Source: Caulobacteraceae bacterium
GTDB taxonomy: Bacteria > Pseudomonadota > Alphaproteobacteria > Caulobacterales > Caulobacteraceae
NCBI GenBank assembly: GCA_947478785.1
Contig: CANJXI010000031.1
Span: 1 to 38,785, forward strand
Reading direction: 5' to 3'
DNA: 38,785 nucleotides
Numbering within the stretch: position 1 is the first letter of the stretch; every line of letters begins with the position of its first letter. The notes below the pieces were generated by a model. The model was given only the letters and a program-made list of their open reading frames with translations. It was not told where the DNA came from and ran no database searches. Below are positions 8,406 to 16,157 of the stretch, piece after piece. Both the position numbers and the translations under genes were made by a program.

Positions 8406-9314
8406 GTGACCGATCGACTTAAGGAGCGCGTGGCGCTGGTGACGGGGGCCGGCAACGGCATCGGCAAGGCCATCGCCTTGCAACTGGCGTCCGAGGGAGC
8501 GTCCGTCGTCGTCAACGACCTGGGCACCAACGTGGAAGGCGAGGGCCAGGACACCTCGGCCGCCGACGGGACGGTCGCCCAGATCCTCGCCGCCGGCGGC
8601 AAGGCGGTCGCCAGTTACGATTCCATCGCCGAGTCCGGCGGCTGCAAGCGCGCCGTGGCCAAGGCGGTCGAGGCCTTTGGGGTCTGCGACATCCTCGTCG
8701 CCAACGCCGGCGCCCTGTCGCGGACCGCCAGCCTCGGCCTGCGCAGTGGTGACGAGGACTGGCAGCGCCTGCTGGACCTTTATCTCGGGCAGAAGTTCTG
8801 GCTGGCGCGCGAAGCGCTGCCCGCGATGCTGGAGCGCGGCTGGGGACGGGTGATCTTCGCCACGTCCGAGATCGCCCGGGGGACGCAAAAAAATCCGCTG
8901 GGCGCGGTCGTGCTAGCCGGCGGGGTCGCGATGATGCGCGACCTGGCCTCGACCCATGCCGGCAGCGGCGTGACCTTCAACGCCTACGCGCCGGGGGCCG
9001 CCACCCGCACCTACGACCATTACATGGCACAGCACCGGGCCGGCCTGATCGCCGCCGGCATGACCCAGGAGCAACTGGACCAGCAACGCCAGGCCGGGCC
9101 GGAGTTCATCTCGCCGATGGTCACCTGGCTGTGCACCGAGGCCGGCGCGCAGGTGACGGGCGAGGTGTTCGGGCTGAGCGGCGGGAACATCAGCCGCTGG
9201 AACCGGCTCGAGGACGCCGCCAGCCTGGTCAAGTCCAACGCCGGCGGATCGGCGTTGTGGACACTGGAAGAGCTCGATAGCCTCGTCCCAAGGCACCTCA
9301 TCCCTCGACACTAG
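8406..9314 (+). CDS. Short-chain dehydrogenase/reductase family protein with degenerate active site
   Basis: 302 residues from a GTG start at 8406. The start is fixed by GGGAGGA at 8393-8399, six bases upstream, and by agreement with the usual SDR N-terminus. The cofactor motif TGAGNGIG (residues 13-20) and the structural NAG (100-102) are intact, as in classical SDRs that bind NAD(P)H. The catalytic residues are not: where the family has Tyr-x-x-x-Lys, I read Gly166 and Leu170 (LGAVVLAGG), and the usual active-site Asn is Tyr126; only Thr153/Ser154 remains. It may therefore bind a nucleotide without reducing a substrate, or use different chemistry. It is the first gene of the block inserted between amiC and mrcA, 92 bases before the inverted repeat upstream of the receptor gene. 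Confidence 0.85.
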   Translation: MTDRLKERVALVTGAGNGIGKAIALQLASEGASVVVNDLGTNVEGEGQDTSAADGTVAQILAAGGKAVASYDSIAESGGCKRAVAKAVEAFGVCDILVANAGALSRTASLGLRSGDEDWQRLLDLYLGQKFWLAREALPAMLERGWGRVIFATSEIARGTQKNPLGAVVLAGGVAMMRDLASTHAGSGVTFNAYAPGAATRTYDHYMAQHRAGLIAAGMTQEQLDQQRQAGPEFISPMVTWLCTEAGAQVTGEVFGLSGGNISRWNRLEDAASLVKSNAGGSALWTLEELDSLVPRHLIPRH

Positions 9315-9426
9315 GGAGGAGCCACGCCCGGCGCGCCTAAGTAACGGACAGGTCGCCTGCGGACGCCGGGCACAGGCCTGAACAGCCTGCGGCGGTGACC
9401 AGTCCGCGCACCTGCTCGGCGCTCGC

Positions 9427-9446
9427 CGACGGTATAAAAACCGTCG
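9427..9446 (+). promoter_or_regulatory. Inverted repeat upstream of the TonB-dependent receptor gene
   Basis: CGACGGT (9427-9433) and ACCGTCG (9440-9446) form a perfect 7-bp inverted repeat around ATAAAA, about 115 bases before the receptor start at 9562. The AT-rich centre in GC-rich DNA suits an operator or a promoter-overlapping site. It could also be a weak terminator for the SDR gene, but no T-run follows. The regulator is unknown. Confidence 0.35.
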
Positions 9447-9561
9447 CCTGATCGTCATTAAACCTTGGTTTGCGGCGCGGGGCCGACCGGGCTTCTACGA
9501 CCCCCAACAAACGTTGTCGCGGCGCCAGCAAAGCATGGGCCGCGATCTTGGGGGTATCATC

Positions 9562-12501
9562 ATGCGGCTTTCCATCTCGCCTACGCGAGCCTTCAGGCGC
9601 GCCTGGTTCGCCACCTCGGCGCTCGCTCTTTGCTTGGCGGCTTCCACCAGTGGCCATGCCCTGGCGGCGGACGCCGGAGCGGCCAGTGGACCGAAAATGG
9701 ATCCTGAAAGCGCCGACTACGGCCGTCAGGTCGACGAACTCGTGGTAACCGGAAATAGTGGCGCGACCGCCGCGGCGCCGGTCAAGGCCTCGCTGGAAGC
9801 CATCGAGCCCCAGTCGATCATCGACCGCAAGTCGATCGACCAGTTCATCCCGGCGACCGCCGACTACACCCAGATCGTCAACCTCTCGCCCAGCGTGTCG
9901 GGCACGTCGTTCAACGGGCCGGGCCTGGGCGAGGCCAAGACCACGCTGCGCGGCTTCAAGGACGGCGAATACAATATCACCTACGACGGCGTCCCGTGGG
10001 GCGACGCCAACGGCCCGACCCACCACTCGACTTCATTCTTCCCCTCCTCGACCATAGGCGCGGTGGTGGTGGACCGCGGTCCCGGCGAAGCCAGCCAGCT
10101 GGGCGTCGCGAGCTTCGGCGGCTCGATAAACCTGTTTTCGCCCGAGGTCAGCGAGGATCGTGGCGGCTCGCAGTCGGTGACCGGGGGCTCCTGGAACACA
10201 TTCATGTCGGTGACCAAGCTCAACACCGGCGCTATCGACTAGCTGAACGGCGCACGCGCCCTGTTCAATTTCCAGGAACTGACCACCGATGGCTACCTCA
10301 GCCACAGCGGCGCGAAAGCCTACAATCAGCTGGTCCGCGTGGTGTTTCCGCTCTGGGACACCTGGAAGCTGACCGTGCTCGGCGCCTGGAACCAGACCAA
10401 GGTCCACACCAACGACAATACTGGCGCGACGCTGACCCAGGTGGCGCTCTACGGGAAGAATTTCGGCCTGAGTAATGACCCTGCGACGCCGACCTATTAC
10501 AAGTACAACCTCGTCAACAAGCACACCTATTTCAACTACGCCAAGCTGAACGGGGAGTTGACGCCGAGCCTGAAACTCGAGAACACGATCTATTCCTATT
10601 ACTACAAGAACGACACGGAATCGGCGCTGGACCCGACGCTCTCGCCAACCGACATTGCCAACAGGACTGGCCTTCAGATCACCCAGGTCCCGGGCGGACG
10701 CCCGGTCGTGAACGGTCATGTCCCGGGTTACACCAAGCTCAACGTCTACAAGATCTACGGCGACATCCTGCACCTCGACCAGGACCTGTCGTTCGGCAAG
10801 ATCAAGGCCGGCCTTTGGCTGGAGAAGGCGGACACCGGCCCCCGCGCGCGCTATGACTATGACGCGACGCTCGGCCGTGGCCCGAACGGCTACACCGTCG
10901 ATTACCGCCAGAAGGTGATGACCGGCGTCCCGCAATTTCTCGAGTACCTTCAGTATTCCGGCTGGAAGCAGTACGAGCCCTTCGTCGACTTCGAATGGAA
11001 GCCGACGGCGCAGCTCACGATCACGCCAGGGATCAAATATCTTCACGAAAAGATATCGGTGGACGCCGACGTCAATCAGAAGTCCCGCCAGCCCTTCCAC
11101 GGCTCCAAGACCTTCACCAAGACGATGTATTTCGCCACGGCGAACTACAAGATTCAGGAGAATCTCGCTGTCTATGCCCAGTACGCCACGGGCTTCCTGG
11201 TGCCCGACATCTCAACCACCCAAGCGGTCAATCCCAACCTCCACGACCTGAAGCCGCAGACCTCGACCAATTATCAGGCGGGCCTCGTCTACCACGGCTC
11301 CAAGTTCACCATCGACGCCGACGTCTACGCGATCGACTTCAGCAACAAGCTGCAGACTGTCGTGGTCGGGACCGAAACCGTGAACTTCAACCTCGGTGGC
11401 GCGAAGTACCGCGGCGTCGAAGGCTCGGTCACGTTCGCGGCGACCGACAACATCTTCATCTTCGCCAACGGCTCGATCAATTCCGCCAAGGCCTCGGGAG
11501 GTGCCACCACGATCGGCGGTGTGCCCGTGGTGATCAGCGGCGGCAAGCAGATCGCCAACGCGCCGAAGGGCACCGCGGCGGCCGGCGTGCTCTACAACGA
11601 TGACCACTGGTCGATTTCGCTGCTCGACAAGTACACCGGCGTTCAGTGGGGCGCCGAGGGCGAGCCGGCCGCCTATCGCATCCCTGGCTACAATTCGACC
11701 GACTTGACCGTGGTCTACAAGCTGGGCCGCTACCGCCTGGAAGCGGCTGTCTACAACCTCTTCGACAGCCAGAAATTCACGTCGATCAAGCCCGGCAAGA
11801 CGGTCCCCTACGACCAGTACTATTTCCAGCCCGAGCGGAATTTCCAGGTCTCCGCCAAGGCGCCGGCGGTTTCGAAATTCCTGGAGACCAGCGATCTGGA
11901 TCCCGCGCTGATCCTGCCGCCGCCGCCCAAGGATGACGCGCCGTCCGCGGTGGAAGGGAGGGCTGAACTGCATAGGCTGGCTGCGGCGCGGTCGCCCGAA
12001 CGGCTCGAACGGGCCAGGCACGACGACGAAGTCGAGGACGTCCGGTCGATCATCGACGTGTTCGGACCAGCATTCAATTTCGAACGCTTCCCCGACACCA
12101 CGCAGTTGTTCGCGGACCTTCGCAACGAGGACAGCGTCGCGGTCAAGCGGGCGAAGGCCTATTTCAAACGCGAGCGGCCGTTCCTGAACGATCGCGAGCT
12201 GGACGTCTGCGACGACGCGCATGACATGAAGAACAGCTACCCCAGCGGCCACGCCACCATGGGCTACGCCACCGCCGCGGTGCTGGCCCAGCTTATGCCC
12301 GGTAACGCTCAGCTCTTCCTCGCCCGGGCTAACGACTATGCCGAGAGCCGCCTTTATTGCGGCGTGCACTACCGCGCCGATATCGAAGCCGGTCAGGTCC
12401 TTGCCAATGTCCTGGTCGCGAAGTTGATGACCAAACCGGCGTTCGTGGCTGAATTGGAGGCCGCCCGCGCAGAACTGACCAAGGCCCATTTCGCCCCCTG
12501 A
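9562..12501 (+). pseudogene. TonB-dependent receptor fused to class A acid phosphatase, with in-frame TAG
   Basis: Read through a single TAG at 10240-10242 (codon 227), the frame encodes 979 positions. Residues 1-36 are a signal peptide. A TonB-box-like DELVVTG is followed by a plug domain (about 65-210) and a beta-barrel whose last strands end near 11865 with QYYFQPERNFQVSAKAP. The frame then runs directly into a class A (PhoN-type, PAP2 superfamily) acid phosphatase, from about 11868. It has the full signature K-x6-RP (KAYFKRERP), PSGH (12241-12252) and SR-x5-H-x3-D (SRLYCGVHYRAD). There is no signal peptide or start site between the two parts. In this barrel family both ends face the periplasm, so the phosphatase would be tethered there. 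If the TAG is real, the product is a 226-residue plug fragment. Confidence 0.8.
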
Positions 12502-12513
12502 CCCGGGGACCAT

Positions 12514-12539
12514 CGGCGCCGCGCCGAACGGCGGCGCCG
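12514..12539. terminator. Bidirectional terminator hairpin between convergent genes
   Basis: CGGCGCCGC (12514-12522) and GCGGCGCCG (12531-12539) form a perfect 9-bp stem with an 8-base loop in the 54-base gap between the receptor-phosphatase stop and the monooxygenase stop. Flanking GGAC and GTCC can lengthen the stem after mismatches. There is no clear T-run on either side. Its place between convergent ends supports a terminator role. Confidence 0.6.
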
Positions 12540-12555
12540 GGCGTCCCGGTCAGGT

Positions 12556-14526
12556 TTAGGCGACCACGAGGTCTTCGCCGAAGTGGGGCTTGATGCCCGC
12601 GTCGGGCGCCGCCGGCGCCGGCGCCGTCGGGTCGCGCAGCCAGCGCCACATCCGGCGGATGTCGATCGGCGCGTTGACGCAGGAGCGGCCCGCGCCGTTC
12701 TGGTAGTAGTTGTGGGCGCGCGGATCCATGTAGACCATCAGCTTCTCAGCCTGGTCGAGTTCGTCGGCGAAGCGCCAGTAGGCCTCGGGCGTGACGTCCA
12801 CCGAGCGCTTGCCGCTGGTGATCAGGCCGGCGACCGACTGCAGCGCGAACCGTGTCACGATCTCCAGCAGGTCGATGACCTGGAAGCCGCCGAAGTTGTT
12901 GCTGTTGGGACCATAGGACATGAAGAAGTTCGGGAAGCCCGGCAGCATGGCGCCCAGGTATGCGCGCGGGCCGTCCTTGGCCCAGAGGTCCCCCACGCTG
13001 ACGCCGCCTTTGCCGCGCACGTCCATCGGCCACATGTACTCGTTGGCTCGGAAGCCGGTGGCGTAGACGATCACGTCGAACGGATATTCCACCCCGCCCG
13101 CCACAATCCCGGCCGGGGTGATCTTCTCGATCCCGTCGGTGACCAGGGTCACGTCGTCCCGCAGCAGCGCCTCGAAGACGCTGTCGTCGGAGTCGATGCG
13201 GATGGGGCGCGAGGACATCGGCGGCGATCCCGGGATCATCTTCTCGATCAGCTCCGGCCGGCTCGCCAGCTTCTTCTCGACGAAGGCGACACAGCGGTCG
13301 CGCACGGCCTTGTTCGCCGCGCTGACGGCGTGCGGGTCTTCGAAGTTCGGATCGACGTGGACGCCGATCTTCACCTGCTCCGGCGCCAGCTGCGCGCTCA
13401 GCCGGAAGCGCGTGAAGTTGACATAGAACGGGAAGTTGCGGTCGAGCCACGTGGCCTGCGGCGGCAGCGCCTTGACGTAGGACTCGTCTTCGAAGCACCA
13501 GCTCGCGTTGCGCTGGAAGAGGGTCGTGTGGCCGGCCGCCTTGGCGATCTCGGGGACCGTCTGGTAACCGGACGCGCCCGAACCGATCACCGCCACGCGC
13601 TTGCCGGCCAGGTCCAGGCCCTCGGGCCATTGCGCCGTGTGGGTGGCGACGCCCTTGAAGGTCTCCATCCCCTTGATGTCGGGAAGCTGGGGCCTCGAGA
13701 GGAAACCGACGCAGCAGATGATCGCGTTGACCCGCTCGGTCCGCGTCCCCTTGGGGCCCTGCGTGGTGATGTCCCACATCTGCGCGGCGTCGTCCCAGAC
13801 GAGCGCGGTGGCTTCGGTGTTGAACTGGATGTGCTCGCGCAGGCCGAAGCCGTCGGCCACCCAGCGCATGTACTTCATGTTCTCGTCGCGCGGGCAGTAG
13901 GCGAACGGATAGGCGTAGTCGACGCCGAAGGTGTGGGTGTAGCCGCGGCTGGGGGTGTCGACCCGCGCGCCGGGGTAATGGTTCTCGAACCAGGTGCCGC
14001 CGACGTCGGCGTTCTTCTCCAGGGCGACGAACGGAATGCCGGCCCGCTTCAGTTGCGCGGCGGCGTTGAGGCCGGACAGGCCCGTGCCGATGATCCCGAC
14101 CTTGAACCCGGCCAGCTGTTCCGGCGTCGGCTTCGACGGCCAGGTGATGCCCCGGACCCAGCGGTCGAAGGCCGCCTCCTCGAGCCACATCTCGCGCTCG
14201 TCGTCCGGGATCACGACGCCCGCGGCCATGGCCAGGCTCTTCACCAGCAGGTCCTCGGAGCCCGGTTCGACGTCGCCGGCCCCGGCGTCGCGATAGGCCT
14301 TCAGGTACTGGGCCGCCTTGGCGCGGAGCTTGTCGCCGTCGGAATCGTCGGCCAGGCCGCTGCCGCCGGAATAGCGCGAGACATTGGCGCCGGCCCGCAT
14401 GGTCGGAAGCTCCTCGTCCTGCGTCAGGTAGTAGAGGAGGCCGCGCAGAGCCATGGGATCGGCATGCTGGACGGCGTCGTCGATGACCTCATCGCTGGCC
14501 GCGATCAGTTCCGGTCTCACGCTCAT
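12556..14526 (-). CDS. Baeyer-Villiger monooxygenase, 4-hydroxyacetophenone monooxygenase (HAPMO)-like
   Basis: 656 residues. This is a flavin enzyme that uses NADPH and O2 to insert oxygen next to a ketone. The FAD Rossmann motif GTGLSG is at 147-152 and the NADPH Rossmann motif GSGASG at 315-320. Between them lies a full Baeyer-Villiger fingerprint F-x-G-x3-HT-x2-WP at 290-301 (FKGVATHTAQWP). The N-terminal extension of about 140 helical residues before the FAD domain, and the total length, match HAPMO-type enzymes rather than the roughly 540-residue cyclohexanone monooxygenases. The substrate is probably an aryl or aliphatic ketone, but it cannot be fixed from sequence. It is transcribed leftward after the MFS gene with a gap of 72 bases, so the two may be cotranscribed. 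Confidence 0.92.
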   Translation of the reverse strand: MSVRPELIAASDEVIDDAVQHADPMALRGLLYYLTQDEELPTMRAGANVSRYSGGSGLADDSDGDKLRAKAAQYLKAYRDAGAGDVEPGSEDLLVKSLAMAAGVVIPDDEREMWLEEAAFDRWVRGITWPSKPTPEQLAGFKVGIIGTGLSGLNAAAQLKRAGIPFVALEKNADVGGTWFENHYPGARVDTPSRGYTHTFGVDYAYPFAYCPRDENMKYMRWVADGFGLREHIQFNTEATALVWDDAAQMWDITTQGPKGTRTERVNAIICCVGFLSRPQLPDIKGMETFKGVATHTAQWPEGLDLAGKRVAVIGSGASGYQTVPEIAKAAGHTTLFQRNASWCFEDESYVKALPPQATWLDRNFPFYVNFTRFRLSAQLAPEQVKIGVHVDPNFEDPHAVSAANKAVRDRCVAFVEKKLASRPELIEKMIPGSPPMSSRPIRIDSDDSVFEALLRDDVTLVTDGIEKITPAGIVAGGVEYPFDVIVYATGFRANEYMWPMDVRGKGGVSVGDLWAKDGPRAYLGAMLPGFPNFFMSYGPNSNNFGGFQVIDLLEIVTRFALQSVAGLITSGKRSVDVTPEAYWRFADELDQAEKLMVYMDPRAHNYYQNGAGRSCVNAPIDIRRMWRWLRDPTAPAPAAPDAGIKPHFGEDLVVA

Positions 14527-14598
14527 GGATGCAGTTCCTCTATCCTGGTTGTTTCCGATGTCCCCGGAGATGCTCTAGCACCGGCGTGGCGCTTAGGC

Positions 14599-15969
14599 CT
14601 ACCTCGCGTTCGCCAAAGGCAGGCTGGTTCTCAGCCGCACGAGGTTGCAGCTCAACGCCACGGCCATCAGGCCCGCCGCCGTCAGGGCGGGCGTCGGGCC
14701 AAGCCCCGCCCCCATGGCCAGCAGCAGGCTCGTTAGGGTTGCGCCGAGCGTCTGGCCACACATGCGGGACGTGGCCACCAGGGCCCCCGCGGCGGCCATG
14801 CGGTTGGCCGGCGCCGAGCCAATGATCAGGCGGTGGTTGGGAATCAGGAACATGCCGATGCCAGCGCCGCACAGGGCGAGCCGCCAGATGAAGTCCGCGA
14901 AGTCCGGTTTCGCCGGCAGGAAGGCCAGACCCACCAGCCCGGTGAAACAGGCCGCCATGCCGATGACGCCCAGCAGGCCGTCCGGCCCCTTGTTCGACAG
15001 GCGCCCGGAGACGAAGACGGTGAGCGCCATGGCCAGGGTCCAGGCGACCAGCAGGCTGCCCACCTCCACCGGCGTGTAGCCGTAATTGTGCTCGAGCTGG
15101 AACGGCAGGACCAGCATGATCGATTGCGAACCGGCATGGACGCAGAAGCCGCCCAGGACCGAAAGCGCGATCACCCGCGTTCCCAGCATGTCGATCGGCA
15201 GGACGGGTCGGACCGAACGCTTTTCGCGCCGCATGAAGATGACGCCCAGGACCACTCCGGCAAGCACCCCCGCGCCGCAGAGAAGGCGTCCGCCGCCATG
15301 GATCGCGAACTGGACGCCGCCGATGACCAGCAGGAAGGTCGCCGCGCTCATGGCGGCGGCGCGGAAGTCATAGGGGTCGCTGTGGCGCTCCGTGCGGGGC
15401 AGGGCGCGCCCGAGCGCCACGGCGATCAGCGCCAAGGGCAGCACGACGACGAAGATCCACCGCCATGCCGCGAACGCCAGGACGGCGCCGCCGAACGCCG
15501 GCGCGAGCATCGCCGCCCCGCTCACGATCAGCGAATTCAGGCCCAGGCCGCTGCCCAGTCGGTCGGCGGGATAGGTGTGGCGGATCAGCCCCGGCGAAAC
15601 TGAAATGATTGCCGCCCCGCCGATCGCCTGCAGCGCCCGCATGACGATCAGGACCGGGAGGTTGGGCGCCAGCGCGCTGCCCACGCCGGCGCAGGCGAAC
15701 ACCGTCAGGCCGGTCAGGTAAGACCGCCGCAGGCCGTACTTCTCGGCCAGCGCCGCCAGGGGCAGCACGGTCATCAGGAGGATGAGCTGGTAGGTGCTGA
15801 CCACCATCGCCGCGGCGGAGAGCGGCACGTGGAAATCCTGCGCGATCGTCGGCAGGGCGACGTTGATCATGGAGGTGTCGACGGCGATGACGCAGTTGCC
15901 GCAGCTGAGCGCGAGAATGGCCACCCATCGGCGGCGCGCCCCCAAGTCCGTTTCCATGCTCACATCCAT
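14599..15969 (-). CDS. MFS transporter, DHA2-like drug/solute exporter
   Basis: 456 residues from the ATG at 15969; a second in-frame ATG at 15957 is also possible. Alternating hydrophobic segments run through the protein, about 12-14 by eye. The first helix region contains VDTSMINVALPTIAQDF, the motif seen in EmrB/QacA-type (DHA2) proton-driven exporters, and the region after helix 2 contains AEKYGLRRSY, a variant of the MFS loop 2-3 signature. The protein sits in the inner membrane and probably exports a hydrophobic compound. The monooxygenase gene follows 72 bases downstream in the same direction, so the exporter may handle its substrate or product. It is divergent from mrcA, with a gap of 188 bases that must hold both promoters. 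Confidence 0.9.
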   Translation of the reverse strand: MDVSMETDLGARRRWVAILALSCGNCVIAVDTSMINVALPTIAQDFHVPLSAAAMVVSTYQLILLMTVLPLAALAEKYGLRRSYLTGLTVFACAGVGSALAPNLPVLIVMRALQAIGGAAIISVSPGLIRHTYPADRLGSGLGLNSLIVSGAAMLAPAFGGAVLAFAAWRWIFVVVLPLALIAVALGRALPRTERHSDPYDFRAAAMSAATFLLVIGGVQFAIHGGGRLLCGAGVLAGVVLGVIFMRREKRSVRPVLPIDMLGTRVIALSVLGGFCVHAGSQSIMLVLPFQLEHNYGYTPVEVGSLLVAWTLAMALTVFVSGRLSNKGPDGLLGVIGMAACFTGLVGLAFLPAKPDFADFIWRLALCGAGIGMFLIPNHRLIIGSAPANRMAAAGALVATSRMCGQTLGATLTSLLLAMGAGLGPTPALTAAGLMAVALSCNLVRLRTSLPLANAR

Positions 15970-16157
15970 CGAGTCGCGCCTCGGGCGACCGCCCGAACGC
16001 CGACCCGCCCCCTCCGGTCCCACGTTGGGGCCCAGGCGGTGATAGTTGATCCCTGGCGCCAGCGGTAGCGCCCGGTCGCGATCCCGTTGGCGCCCGCCTC
16101 GAAGCCGTCTAGATCAAGGCGCTGAAGGGACGATGCGCCCTGGAGCTCCTGAGTCAG

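Noticed and set aside
9315..9561. Small protein or RNA gene before the receptor
   Set aside because: No start with a ribosome site and no convincing structure beyond the short inverted repeat at 9427-9446.
12583..14736. Rightward open frame of 717 codons over the monooxygenase
   Set aside because: Antisense of a gene with intact Baeyer-Villiger motifs; the translation is repetitive in Val/Asp/Arg/His.
8190..16157. Prophage, integrative element or toxin-antitoxin/defence island between amiC and mrcA
   Set aside because: No integrase, tRNA edge, direct repeats or phage/defence domains; the genes are metabolic and transport functions.
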